NCBI GenBank assembly: GCA_033558025.1
Contig: JAUCEF010000007.1
Location: forward strand, 6,634,001 to 6,698,000
Length of the DNA stretch: 64,000 nucleotides
DNA from: Phytophthora sp. 'mugwort'
Taxonomy: Eukaryota; Oomycota; Peronosporomycetes; Peronosporales; Peronosporaceae
Direction: 5' to 3'
Below the pieces are notes generated by a model that searched no databases, had not been told where the DNA came from, and was given only the letters and a program-made list of their open reading frames with translations. A program made the translations under genes and the position numbers. Below, piece after piece: positions 21,851 through 32,053 of the stretch; within the stretch, counting starts at the first letter, position 1, and each line of letters begins with the position of its first letter.

Positions 21851-24800
21851 TTAGCGTCTGTGCACGGGAGATACCGACGATGAATGCAGTTGTTGCATTC
21901 TCCTCACTTTTGCATCAGGAGATACTGTCACTGCATTAGCATCTCCGCGGGTATTGTATGGCGCTACTAAGTGCAGAAGTTCTCGAGCGAGTGTGGCGTT
22001 GTCAAGCTGCTGATCAGTCTTGGCGATGAACTGGGAGGTTCCTATGTCAAGTTTGGATGGTGATGCTGCTGTTGCGCGGGTTAAAGGAGGTAAAATCACT
22101 CCACGGTCTTTATTGCGTCTGTCTTCTTCGTGTCTGTCGCCGTCTTGAGCTCCATCTGCCAAGCCGATGAGTATATCGAGTCCAAATTGCACCAGTTGTT
22201 GACTGTTCCGAGCGTGTTTCATGACCAGCGCCACAAGTGCCGCTAGCAGAGCCTCCACCACCTCTTCACTCTGTCGTTCGTGATCAAACACACGTACAAG
22301 CTGCTGGACGCCGTCCAACGCACCGACGACGTCTTGATTGCGCACATTGTTGGCCACCGTGTTGCGTAGCGCCCACAAGCACGAGATCCGTACACGACGC
22401 TCGAGTTCAGCGGCTGCAGCTTGTGAACTCTCGGACATGGCAGTGGGGAACAAAGGGGAAGCTTTCACACAGATTTCCAGCAGTTTTTCGAGGCCGTGTT
22501 CGTTTCGGAGCCGGATCTGAGCACTGGGTCGCTTCCAGACTTGATCGGCGATAGCGTCGCTGATACTGGCGACAAGTGACGGACTTGTGGCGTCAAAGAG
22601 CAACGCGATGAGTTTTTTTAGCTCAACAGACTCGAACGATTGAGTCGAGGAGATTCCATGCTCTTGTTTGAGTTGACGCATGTCGGCCAGCAACTCAAGA
22701 GCTTCCAGAGCAGGTTCACACAAATCCTTGTCCATGTGTCCACTGAGGTTCACGAGCGTGTCGATAGCGTGAGGGATTTCCAACAACCTCGTCTTGTTGA
22801 CGTCGTGGAGACACATGTTGATGACACCAAAGAGACCGTGCTGCTGCACTGCCACATGCCCCGCTTGACCACACAACTGGATGAAAATACCAAGTCCATT
22901 CCTCGTTGTCTTGCTATTGCTGCTAGCTCCAGTTTTGCTCGAGATATTGAAGATTGTTGTGCCCATTAACACAGCGATTGAGTCACTGTATGAAAGTGAA
23001 CACAAGGCACGAGCAGAGTTTTCCAGCGTGGCACCGTCAGCATTAAGAGCATTGCGACCTAATAGCTGCATCCAGTCTGGAAGTGACGCTATTAACTGGC
23101 GATTCGCTTCGTTGTAGAACAAACAATTCGCTAGGATACACAGCCCATGCTCCCGAATCTGTCGTACAAGTTGTTCGTCTTGCTGTCTACGTGCCAGCTT
23201 CACAGCGGGGCTTTCTACCTGCATCTCTTGTTCATCCTCTTGATCAGCTTCTTGTTGATTGAGTGAGACAATTCGAGAGCTTAAAGTACAGAGGTGATAG
23301 AGCTGCGTGATGTAGCACGCGACACGGTATTGATTGTCACGATTCCATGTGAGGTTTGCGAGCGCCCAAGTCGCCTGTGCTACCATCGGCAAGTCGTCCG
23401 TCCGAGCTGCAAGTAAGAAGAGAACATCCATCCCACTAGCAGCTCCAATAGCTCCTCGAATCGCATCATGTTGAGCAATGCTACCAAGCACAACAGCACC
23501 GTGGAATGCGACGTTACGGTTGCATGAAGCACACATGAGTACAAAGATAGCAACGTCCGCGTATTTTGAAGACTGTTGAAGAGTTTGCTCGTCGTTGAGC
23601 TGCTTCTGGTTGTCGTGTTCGAGTTTTCCTTGAAAAAACCCGACTTTGCTTGAGTTTCCAGTCGTTTGTGGCTGTTTTTCGAGGATAAAGTCTACAATAT
23701 GGTACGAACGGTAGTCACTTTCACTGTCCTCGTTGTCTAGCAACGTCATAACATTGGCAATCACTTGTGACGCGTATGTCTGGATTTGTTCGTAGACTTC
23801 CAAGTCGATGGCGTCATGAATCCGTGGCGAGTTACACAGCTTCATAAGGATCGAAATTCCATGAGATTCAACGATAGCTTGGCATGACAAGACGTGGTCA
23901 TACGAGAGGTGCGAAAGTGCTTGAGTGATTGCCAGAGTTAAATCGACATCGGCGTCGAGAGGATCGCTAGAGTTCACGGTTCGATGACACAGACCAAGCA
24001 GCAAGGGGATGCCACCTTCATTGTAGATAATCTGCTGGTTAAAGGCATTTCGATACGCCAGAGTCGCAAGAGCTTGAGCTGCGTGTCGAATGACCTGAGG
24101 CTCTTCCTGGCTTCGTTCTGTCTTAAGTTCCAACAGACCAACAAGCAGCGCGATGCTCCCATCTAATCGCCCAATGATCGACGTATTCCGTGAGTTTCGT
24201 ACGATCAACGCGAGTGAGTGCAGAGCGTTGCTTTTGACTGGTTGATCTGTAGCAGGTGACCGACATAGATCCAAAATGGTTTGAAGCACGTTAGACGAGA
24301 GCGCCATATACTGCTGGTTGGCCACGTTCGTGTCGGGGAAAACCTTGTCGTCAAACTGTTGCCATGTGGCCAAGAACCGCAACTTCTTGGCCTTCAACTT
24401 GCCTCCACTCGAACTCAAATCGTGATCACACTCACCGGAAATACCATCTACAAATGCACTTGGGTCAGCCAACCAGTTCATTTCGGTCTTTTTTTCTTGA
24501 GCAATAGCATCAAACGCTGTCTTGGACGCCGACAATTTGTCCAGCACCATGTTGGACTGCGTTTCCATCCACTGGAACCACTTGTGCTTCGCTTTCCAGC
24601 CTAAGGATCGCGCTGTAGCATTCGCATTCCAGCATAATTGGCCCAGAGCACGAGCACAAATGACGCGAATAGACTGTTGACTGGAATGTCGCGCAAGAGC
24701 AGCCAGGACTTCAATGCCTGCGTTGTCTCGGAGTGAATCGTTGCTCTCTCGTGTGGCTCCAGCTATGATTGCGACTCCGTCAGCGAAGAAAGAGAACAGC

Positions 24801-27800
24801 AAATTGACATCCGTCAAGATCTTTTGAGCTGTCACGCGGTGCCGCCAATTGACAAGACGAAGTCCACGCTGTAGCTGCTTGTGTTGTTGCTGCTGACGAG
24901 TCAATTCCTTCTGCATGTTGATAAAATCCGTGTGAGCTTCCTTAGCTGAAATCTTCATCGACAGGTTCCACATCTCCAAGTTATTGAGTTTCTTAAGTTG
25001 CGTCGAGATGCGGAAGCGCAGGTCATTCACCTCCGCTGCTCGACGCTTCTCCAGTGACTGATAAGCCTTCAATAATTCTTCGTTGGCAACGCGTTGAGCT
25101 TGAAGTTCTCTTTTCGAAGCCGTCAGCCAATGAGTCTGTGTATCCAGCACATTATCTAACGTCTGCACACGCTCTTCAAGTTCTTTTCGAATGACGTCAT
25201 GCTGACGGATCAATTGCTCGCGGTCATACCGAAATTGGAGCTTTTCTCTCTCAAGAAAAGTCTTGTGCTCTTCGATTTCAATACGAAGAGCTTGGATGAC
25301 CTCTTGTGTCTGTAGACGAACACTCTCACTCGCTGCTTGGTAGTCACGCTGTAGTTTGTGTAGTTTAGTGGTCAAATCCTCCACCTTTTTGTGCAATGCG
25401 GTCTTCACTTTACTCAGAAATTTGAGTTGATTTTGAAGCGCTTGTTGTTGTTCTTCATGCTGCGTTTGGAGCAAAGCCAACATATCTTCTTGTCGTGACA
25501 ATTGCATGCTCGTCATCCAGTCATCAGACGTTGTATCTTTCATCAACGACAAAGCAGACAACTCACGCCAACGATCTTCACGGTCGTAGCACAATAACAA
25601 GAACCGTCGCACTTGCTGCAGATACTCAAGTTTGGTCTCAAATACAAGCGCGTTTTCTTCATAAAGTTCTCTAGGATAAGGCTCGACATCTTGAACTCGC
25701 AACAGTGTTTGACTTTCAACTTCTAGCGCAGCTTCCTCGCTCTTCTCTTCGTTTATCTTCCCTTGATCGACTTTTTCCTGCTGTATCACGAAATAAAGCC
25801 GCTCAATCGTTTGTCGACAGCTTTGTAGTTCGTCTTCAAGCGTAAAGTTAAGATCCCATAGCGCCTGCTTCTCTGCAAACAACTTGGTCTCTTCCTTCAA
25901 TTTGGCGTCGATATAGTCACAAGAACGCAGCTCTAGCGATATCAGAAGAGCTCTTGCTGTCTCTTCCTTAACATATCGTGCTTGTAGCTCCATTTCCTGC
26001 CTCTTTAATGACGCAATTAGTTTTTCGGATTGAGCTTCGAGTTCCAGACGCTCCAGTGGATAAATTGCCTGTCTTGGCAACGCAGAAGCATCGTCGAGTT
26101 GCTGCTGAAGCTCGTTAAGTCGATCACGCAGCTGGAATACCGATTCCTCATGAGCTGCTCGCTCCACGACAAACCGAGCTCGCACTACTTGCATTTGAGC
26201 TTGAAGATCCCACATTCGAGTGTTCGCTGTCTTCTCCAAGTCGCTTAAATGCTCAAAGAATGGCGCGTCTGCGTCTTCGTAAAGTGCCAAATCCACCGCA
26301 AGCTGCTTCTGCGACGTTGTTAACAGCGTTTGACGCTCTGAAAGCTTGCGAAGCTTTGTGTTTCGAGTCTTTTCCGATTTCTCCCATTGTCGCCATGCTC
26401 TTTCAGCGTCAGTAAACGACTTTAACTCACGCAGCTCGGACTCATCAATGATCATGCGTGTATCATCCACGTAGATAGGTGGAACATGAGCGGTTCTAGT
26501 GACCTCTTCACGCGTGCTTTCAGCTAAAACCTCGGTCTTACTGTCTTTAACTTGGGAGAATTCATCGTTAGTATCATTAATATCGTCATCTTCATCATCC
26601 GAGAGTGGATCCACCATCAAATATCTTCCAGCAGCTCGCTCCAGCTCCTCTTGTGTTGGTCGTGGCTGCTCTGGAGGTGATAGAGCTGTCTCCAGCTTGA
26701 TAATAGAAGCGTTTACACTATTAAGTTCTTCTTCAATATTCTCTTGATGGTTGCGAATTTGTTGACAAAGTTCGCGAAGCTCGGCACTTTTGGCAGCAGC
26801 TTCTTCATGACGAAGAGAACTCTTCTCCAAAAGATCATATTCTAGTTTCTCAGCTTCTACCACACGCGACTCGACGTGTTTCATGTGCACGAACTCGGGT
26901 TCTAATCGATGGCGATCACGAACTCGTAGGTCTCGTGTTAACGGCATGGATAGATACAAACGCTCAGCTCTCTGCTCGACCGCGAAGTCACGAAGCTCTT
27001 GTTCAAACACTTGGTCGTCTGCAGCGAGCGTTAGCCCCTTCTTGGCGACGGAATCTCTAGCAAACATTGGTACGCTCGCTCTCCCAGTATTGGACTGTTG
27101 AGCTTTGCGCTGCTGAGCTTCTGCTTTAGCTTTCACTGCTGCCTGATCCTCCCGTTCTGCAATTCGTCGCTTGCGCTCAATGGCAATCACCACTGCGTCT
27201 TCCTCCTTCAGAATCTCTTGCTCTCTCTCAAACAACTCGCGCTTTGCTGTCAGTACTTCCAGTGCAAGAGATCGTTGTTTAGCGGTACTTTGCTCCACTT
27301 CCAATCGTAATTCTTCATATCGCTTTAATTCCTCTTCAAACCGCTCACGCGCCGGCATAGGGTCCATTGGCACATCTTCTTCTTCTTCTTGCCTAGTTCT
27401 TGTTTTTTCAGAACCATCTTCCATTTCCTCTTCGTTGTCATGGTCATTATCATTAGACGTCCCAAATTCATACCCATCTTCCCAGTCCATAGTGCTCATA
27501 TTCCAACCGGGAGGTGCTTCAAAAGTCATAGCTACAGGGACGTCCCAAACGCTCACACCTGTGCATGTATTCGTGTAGTACGGCATCTGAGCATCGCCAC
27601 TGTCCGCGGTTTCCGGTAGTATCAGTTCCCAATGCGAAGCCGCTTCGAGCTGCTGACGGACACGTTCACGTTCAACTCGTTTGGTCATTAAAGCCTCCAA
27701 ACGTTTGCGTTCGTGGTCATCAGTCAAGTCTTTCACGAGTTTGACTGGTTTCACGGCGTCTACACTAGTCTGAAGAGTGTCACCTGGTTTCTTGATGGAC

Positions 27801-28408
27801 ACTAGAAGCGTGGGGAGTGGGACATTGGCTGGCCAAAGCTCTGCGATCCACGCTCTTTCCTCGACTCGTTCTTCTCGCTCACGCTGCAGTTGTTCCTCCA
27901 GTAACGCGACGTTAATCTGCAGCTTTTCACGCTCTCGTTCACTTTGAGCTAGTATGTACTCATGCTTTTTGAGAAGTTGTCGACGCTGCTGGAGAGCGAG
28001 AAGTAAACGCTGTTGACACTCTGTTAGACGACTCTTTTGCGTCAGGATTTGTCCTGCTAGGAGCTGCTGCACCTGCGAACATCGTTCATCGAGAACCCGA
28101 GCAATTTCAGCTTCCAATGCTGACATCTCGTGCTCTTGCTTGTCTCTGTCGTCTTTTTTGTTGCTGTTGTTCTTCTGTTCTTGTACTTCTTGTTCTTCTT
28201 GTTTTTCTGGCTCGACTCCGCCTGCGTCGGGCAAGTCTATGGCGTAGACCTCGTCGCCATTTGCTTCATCTGCGCTAGATTCTTGGTCATCACCGGCTGG
28301 ATCTGCCTGGTCTTCGACTGCTTCGTCGTCATTGACGTCGTTCTCGCTGTGAACTTCGTCGTCGTCGTCCACCAAGTCATCTTCGCCCTCTTCAGTCTGC
28401 TCGTCCAT
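21851..28408 (-). CDS. Giant WW / coiled-coil / armadillo-repeat protein
   Basis: A single 6.56 kb exon encodes 2185 residues. Residues 1-100 are extremely acidic. A WW-like domain lies near residues 260-300, with W at HWELILP, then PYYTNTCTGVSVWDVP; the usual second W and YY are visible. About 330-1190 is long coiled coil, rich in E, Q, K and R heptads with a further acidic break near 600. From about 1200 to 2110 there are helical repeats of armadillo/HEAT style, for example ALHSLALIVRNSRN, RHAAQALATLAYRN and AQATWALANLTWNR. No catalytic domain is seen. It is likely a scaffold, perhaps cytoskeletal or ciliary; that is inference. I do not recognise a named orthologue. The next gene on the other strand begins 463 bases away. 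Confidence 0.85.
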   Translation of the reverse strand: MDEQTEEGEDDLVDDDDEVHSENDVNDDEAVEDQADPAGDDQESSADEANGDEVYAIDLPDAGGVEPEKQEEQEVQEQKNNSNKKDDRDKQEHEMSALEAEIARVLDERCSQVQQLLAGQILTQKSRLTECQQRLLLALQQRRQLLKKHEYILAQSEREREKLQINVALLEEQLQREREERVEERAWIAELWPANVPLPTLLVSIKKPGDTLQTSVDAVKPVKLVKDLTDDHERKRLEALMTKRVERERVRQQLEAASHWELILPETADSGDAQMPYYTNTCTGVSVWDVPVAMTFEAPPGWNMSTMDWEDGYEFGTSNDNDHDNEEEMEDGSEKTRTRQEEEEDVPMDPMPARERFEEELKRYEELRLEVEQSTAKQRSLALEVLTAKRELFEREQEILKEEDAVVIAIERKRRIAEREDQAAVKAKAEAQQRKAQQSNTGRASVPMFARDSVAKKGLTLAADDQVFEQELRDFAVEQRAERLYLSMPLTRDLRVRDRHRLEPEFVHMKHVESRVVEAEKLEYDLLEKSSLRHEEAAAKSAELRELCQQIRNHQENIEEELNSVNASIIKLETALSPPEQPRPTQEELERAAGRYLMVDPLSDDEDDDINDTNDEFSQVKDSKTEVLAESTREEVTRTAHVPPIYVDDTRMIIDESELRELKSFTDAERAWRQWEKSEKTRNTKLRKLSERQTLLTTSQKQLAVDLALYEDADAPFFEHLSDLEKTANTRMWDLQAQMQVVRARFVVERAAHEESVFQLRDRLNELQQQLDDASALPRQAIYPLERLELEAQSEKLIASLKRQEMELQARYVKEETARALLISLELRSCDYIDAKLKEETKLFAEKQALWDLNFTLEDELQSCRQTIERLYFVIQQEKVDQGKINEEKSEEAALEVESQTLLRVQDVEPYPRELYEENALVFETKLEYLQQVRRFLLLCYDREDRWRELSALSLMKDTTSDDWMTSMQLSRQEDMLALLQTQHEEQQQALQNQLKFLSKVKTALHKKVEDLTTKLHKLQRDYQAASESVRLQTQEVIQALRIEIEEHKTFLEREKLQFRYDREQLIRQHDVIRKELEERVQTLDNVLDTQTHWLTASKRELQAQRVANEELLKAYQSLEKRRAAEVNDLRFRISTQLKKLNNLEMWNLSMKISAKEAHTDFINMQKELTRQQQQHKQLQRGLRLVNWRHRVTAQKILTDVNLLFSFFADGVAIIAGATRESNDSLRDNAGIEVLAALARHSSQQSIRVICARALGQLCWNANATARSLGWKAKHKWFQWMETQSNMVLDKLSASKTAFDAIAQEKKTEMNWLADPSAFVDGISGECDHDLSSSGGKLKAKKLRFLATWQQFDDKVFPDTNVANQQYMALSSNVLQTILDLCRSPATDQPVKSNALHSLALIVRNSRNTSIIGRLDGSIALLVGLLELKTERSQEEPQVIRHAAQALATLAYRNAFNQQIIYNEGGIPLLLGLCHRTVNSSDPLDADVDLTLAITQALSHLSYDHVLSCQAIVESHGISILMKLCNSPRIHDAIDLEVYEQIQTYASQVIANVMTLLDNEDSESDYRSYHIVDFILEKQPQTTGNSSKVGFFQGKLEHDNQKQLNDEQTLQQSSKYADVAIFVLMCASCNRNVAFHGAVVLGSIAQHDAIRGAIGAASGMDVLFLLAARTDDLPMVAQATWALANLTWNRDNQYRVACYITQLYHLCTLSSRIVSLNQQEADQEDEQEMQVESPAVKLARRQQDEQLVRQIREHGLCILANCLFYNEANRQLIASLPDWMQLLGRNALNADGATLENSARALCSLSYSDSIAVLMGTTIFNISSKTGASSNSKTTRNGLGIFIQLCGQAGHVAVQQHGLFGVINMCLHDVNKTRLLEIPHAIDTLVNLSGHMDKDLCEPALEALELLADMRQLKQEHGISSTQSFESVELKKLIALLFDATSPSLVASISDAIADQVWKRPSAQIRLRNEHGLEKLLEICVKASPLFPTAMSESSQAAAAELERRVRISCLWALRNTVANNVRNQDVVGALDGVQQLVRVFDHERQSEEVVEALLAALVALVMKHARNSQQLVQFGLDILIGLADGAQDGDRHEEDRRNKDRGVILPPLTRATAASPSKLDIGTSQFIAKTDQQLDNATLARELLHLVAPYNTRGDANAVTVSPDAKVRRMQQLHSSSVSPVHRR

Positions 28409-28871
28409 TTTCTTTTACTGTAGTATAATGCAGTTCCTCAACTTTCAAGAGCCGCTCATGTAAAATAATCGTGGCTCTTCATCATCAAGGAGAATATAGC
28501 CGAAATTCATGGCCTCTACGCCGGTGGTAGATAAAATGGTACATTAACTAGTCACAATGAGCTCTACCACTTTGCTGAACATCTGACAAATCGAGTGAAT
28601 ATTTAATCCTAGAACCTCATATTATTGTGATTATCCAGCCAAGAACATGCCCGTCCTTGATGAAACAATGTCCCATCGCGTGCCACATGAGATCGTGATG
28701 ACTCTAAATTGGCTGCAGGCTTTCGTTCCAGAATAGCCGGTCGTTTGCTGGTCAACGCTCTAGAGGATGAGAAGGGAGAGTTTCTGGGACTTGGTCCTTG
28801 CCAACCCCAGCTCTCCATGCAGACAGCAACCTGCCTCGTCCCTCAAAGTATCAACGACACATCTACTCGCC
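28409..28871. other. Divergent intergenic region
   Basis: This lies between the giant gene (minus) and the small secreted protein (plus). I find no clear promoter motif or other gene. Confidence 0.45.
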
Positions 28872-29447
28872 ATGAAGCTCAGCCTCGCAACATCTACCGG
28901 CCTCTTACTGGCAGCCTCCGCTTCAGCCGCAACCAACATGACGGCACTGAAGATCTACGACGACGACTCATGCACTGGCGTCCCGCTCCAAATCGTATTC
29001 ACGCCCACTACCAGCTGTAGCTCCGTCACCTCCGTCTCCAAGTGCTCACTGGAAGCACAAACGCTGGGTCTCTTCGCCTCCGCAAGCTGCACTGATGCCC
29101 CACACGAGTTCTCGGCCACGACGTTCAATGGCTCTCCCTATGTCCTCGTAGAGGTGCATCGACCCGAGAGCAGTTGTGATGGCCTCGAGGGCGTCGCAGC
29201 TTATCGCATCGACAGCGACTGCCACCCGACGGTCGCATCTGGCACCAGCTTCCAAGTCGATTGGACCAACAAAAAGCCCCATGTTTTCAAGCTCTTCGCC
29301 GACTCATCATGCAGCCCCACGCCTGTTTTCCAGCTCGACCTGAAAGGCGACAGCAGCGAGTGCGTCGGCGGCAGTATGAAGCTCCTGGTCGTGGCGGTAG
29401 ACGACTCCGCGCTAGTAGATACACACCAGCAACATGGTGCTTCTTAA
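28872..29447 (+). CDS. Small cysteine-rich secreted protein
   Basis: This 191-residue protein has a signal peptide MKLSLATSTGLLLAASASA with likely cleavage after ASA. The mature chain has eight cysteines, enough for four disulphides, and a loosely repeated pattern of aromatic-x-aspartate-x-SC (KIYDDDSCTG, GLFASASCTD, YRIDSDCHP, KLFADSSCSP). No RXLR or LFLAK motif is present and no known toxin or enzyme fold is evident. It is probably apoplastic or cell-wall associated; function is unknown. I chose this ATG over one at 28767 because it starts directly at the signal peptide. Confidence 0.75.
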   Translation: MKLSLATSTGLLLAASASAATNMTALKIYDDDSCTGVPLQIVFTPTTSCSSVTSVSKCSLEAQTLGLFASASCTDAPHEFSATTFNGSPYVLVEVHRPESSCDGLEGVAAYRIDSDCHPTVASGTSFQVDWTNKKPHVFKLFADSSCSPTPVFQLDLKGDSSECVGGSMKLLVVAVDDSALVDTHQQHGAS

Positions 29448-29732
29448 GTAAGTGCAAGTATGAAATAAATAAAATAATTAATCCGCAGCAGTGGTAAGGG
29501 CAACATACTGGCGAATGGGCGAATGGCTGCATGCAACGTTGAAGTAGACGGTTCCGTTCCGTCTATACAATCTTCACAAGGTTTTATATTGTGTAAAAGC
29601 GGGAAAGAACCACGTCATATCAAGTCGCTCATTGGTTAAAAGTGATATAACCTCGGGCTACAATTGCAATACCGTAAAACGATCCTGCGCCATCCATTCG
29701 GACCTCCCCCTCAACACCTCCCTCCGCCGCGA
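29448..29732. other. Intergenic upstream region of EF-1alpha
   Basis: The sequence is A/T-rich at its start and C-rich in the last 60 bases. Nothing else is recognised. Confidence 0.4.
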
Positions 29733-29746
29733 TCATTATCCATTCT
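29733..29746 (+). promoter_or_regulatory. Possible core promoter of EF-1alpha
   Basis: TCATTATCCATTCT is close to the oomycete initiator/flanking-promoter pattern with two mismatches, positioned about 100 bases before the ATG and just upstream of a putative leader intron. Confidence 0.35.
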
Positions 29747-29758
29747 GCGGAGAAGAAG

Positions 29759-29831
29759 GTACGCTAGGCCTCAGTCTGGACCTGTACTTAAGCGCCACTT
29801 TTACTTATTTTACTGTACTAAACACCTGCAG
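29759..29831 (+). other. Putative 5' UTR intron of EF-1alpha
   Basis: A 73 nt stretch begins GTACGC after AGAAG and ends CACCTGCAG, with a pyrimidine-rich 3' part. It lies 11 bases before the ATG. Leader introns are common in EF-1alpha genes of other eukaryotes. Confirmation needs RNA reads. Confidence 0.5.
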
Positions 29832-29842
29832 GTAATTCAACA

Positions 29843-31174
29843 ATGGGCAAGGAAAAGGTTCACATCTCGCTGGTCGTGATCGGCCACGTCGACGCCGGCA
29901 AGTCGACCACCACGGGTCACCTGATCTACAAGTGCGGTGGTATTGACAAGCGTACCATCGAGAAGTTCGAGAAGGAGGCTGCCGAGCTCGGCAAGACCTC
30001 GTTCAAGTACGCTTGGGTGCTGGACAACCTGAAGGCGGAGCGTGAGCGTGGTATCACGATCGACATTGCTCTGTGGAAGTTCGAGTCCCCCAAGTACTTT
30101 TTCACGGTCATTGACGCCCCTGGCCACCGTGACTTCATCAAGAACATGATCACGGGCACCTCGCAGGCCGATTGCGCCATCCTGGTGGTTGCCTCGGGTG
30201 TGGGTGAGTTCGAGGCTGGTATCTCGAAGGAGGGCCAGACCCGCGAGCACGCCCTGCTTGCTTTCACCCTGGGTGTGAAGCAGATGGTTGTCGCCATCAA
30301 CAAGATGGACGATTCTTCTGTCATGTACGGCCAGGCCCGTTACGAGGAAATTAAGGCTGAGGTCACGACCTACCTGAAGAAGGTGGGCTACAAGCCGGCC
30401 AAGATCCCCTTCGTGCCCATTTCTGGATGGGAGGGTGACAACATGATTGACCGCTCCACCAACATGCCGTGGTACAAGGGACCCTACCTTCTTGAGGCTC
30501 TTGACAACTTGAACGCCCCGAAGCGCCCGTCCGACAAGCCTCTCCGTCTTCCTCTTCAGGATGTGTACAAGATCGGCGGTATCGGCACGGTACCGGTCGG
30601 CCGTGTGGAGACTGGTGTCATTAAGCCTGGCATGGTCGCCACTTTCGGCCCCGTTGGTCTGTCGACGGAAGTTAAGTCCGTTGAGATGCACCACGAGTCT
30701 CTCCCGGAGGCTCTTCCCGGTGACAACGTTGGCTTCAACGTCAAGAACGTGTCGGTGAAGGAGCTGCGTCGTGGTTTCGTCGCTTCGGACTCCAAGAACG
30801 ACCCTGCCAAGGGCACTCAGGACTTCACCGCTCAGGTGATTGTGCTGAACCACCCTGGCCAGATCGGCAACGGCTACTCGCCGGTGCTTGACTGCCACAC
30901 GGCCCATGTTGCCTGCAAGTTCAAAGAGATTACGGAGAAGATGGACCGTCGTTCTGGCAAGGTGCTTGAGGTTGCCCCCAAGTTCGTGAAGTCGGGTGAT
31001 GCCTGCATGGTCATCCTTGAGCCTTCGAAGCCTATGACTGTCGAGTCGTTCCAGGAGTACCCGCCTCTGGGCCGTTTCGCTGTGCGTGACATGCGCCAGA
31101 CAGTTGCTGTCGGTGTCATCAAGTCGGTGAACAAGAAGGACCCTACGGTCAAGGGCGCCGCCAAGAAGAAATAA
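29843..31174 (+). CDS. TEF1: Translation elongation factor EF-1alpha
   Basis: This 443-residue GTPase brings aminoacyl-tRNA to the ribosomal A site. G1 is GHVDAGKST at residues 14-22 (within [14 protein letters not shown]), G2 includes [10 protein letters not shown]3 is [12 protein letters not shown]4 is NKMD near 150 and G5 falls in the PISGW region. The C-terminal domains 2 and 3 are complete and the tail is lysine rich (GAAKKK). Length is normal for the family. The start is fixed by [15 protein letters not shown]. Coding sequence is intron-free and strongly codon-biased. A 5' UTR intron may precede it. There is no neighbour that suggests co-regulation. Confidence 0.98.
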   Translation: MGKEKVHISLVVIGHVDAGKSTTTGHLIYKCGGIDKRTIEKFEKEAAELGKTSFKYAWVLDNLKAERERGITIDIALWKFESPKYFFTVIDAPGHRDFIKNMITGTSQADCAILVVASGVGEFEAGISKEGQTREHALLAFTLGVKQMVVAINKMDDSSVMYGQARYEEIKAEVTTYLKKVGYKPAKIPFVPISGWEGDNMIDRSTNMPWYKGPYLLEALDNLNAPKRPSDKPLRLPLQDVYKIGGIGTVPVGRVETGVIKPGMVATFGPVGLSTEVKSVEMHHESLPEALPGDNVGFNVKNVSVKELRRGFVASDSKNDPAKGTQDFTAQVIVLNHPGQIGNGYSPVLDCHTAHVACKFKEITEKMDRRSGKVLEVAPKFVKSGDACMVILEPSKPMTVESFQEYPPLGRFAVRDMRQTVAVGVIKSVNKKDPTVKGAAKKK

Positions 31175-32053
31175 GCTAGTGACGAGTCGCCTCGGTGATT
31201 AGTCGACGACTTTTGGGTCAGCGCTGAATCTTCATTCATTCTTCTCTCCGTGACTTTGCTGGAGCTTGATGCACGTGGTGTATTGAGCGACAACAGATTC
31301 TGCAGTTTGAATAACCAACAGAAAAATAGAAAGGCTTCCTTGCTCTCTCTTTTTCTCTTTGAGCACTTTTGCTCTGAAAATAATGATACATTTTTCAGTA
31401 CTACAAAGTTGTACATGTACTTTAAGTATATTTAAAAGTATATATACACAAGTGCTGGTTTTGCAACGGAGTTCTGTCGAAAAATAAAATAATTCACGCT
31501 GGATTATTACATACGTAGTAGTAGTTTTACACATAAGAAGCCACTACGAAAAGTATCTTTCTGTATTTGGACCCTTTGTCTATTTGTTTTCTCTAGTGTA
31601 TCAAAGCAGTCTTCGGGCCAATCTCCTTATCTGTCCATGCGAAACCCCCGACCCGGTGAAACCACCACGGGATGACAGTGATCGTGGGACGACCAAAAGC
31701 TATCGCACCTGTTTCCAAAGTATAGCAAAATATCTGCGTTCAAATATGACTCGAGTATGAACCAAGCAAGACGTCACTTGAGACTCGATCTTCGCTAGTG
31801 GATCATGCCTGATCTTCCAGCGCATCAAAGAAAGTTAAGCATAGACTTCCCAGCACAAAGACGTGTCCACCGTCTCTCCACCGCGTTTTTCTTCGTCCTT
31901 GCCCCAAAATAGTGTTGAGCGCGACAAAAGAACGCTTTAAAAACTTCAAAAAGTCTATTTCTAATGGTGCTATTTTGCAACCGACGGCGAGTCCCCAGTC
32001 CCTTCGTCTACAGTATCATAGTCTCACTAGCGTTGCATCAGCCATCTTCAGTG
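31175..32053. other. 3' UTR and intergenic sequence
   Basis: This contains the EF-1alpha trailer and the receptor promoter. It has no open frame of note. A/T-rich runs near 31380-31510 may hold the polyadenylation sites. Confidence 0.5.

Noticed and set aside
28872..29447. RXLR or Crinkler effector
   Set aside because: Neither motif is present after the signal peptide.
29837..30907. 356-codon open frame antisense to EF-1alpha
   Set aside because: It is a shadow of the G+C-biased coding strand and has no domain.
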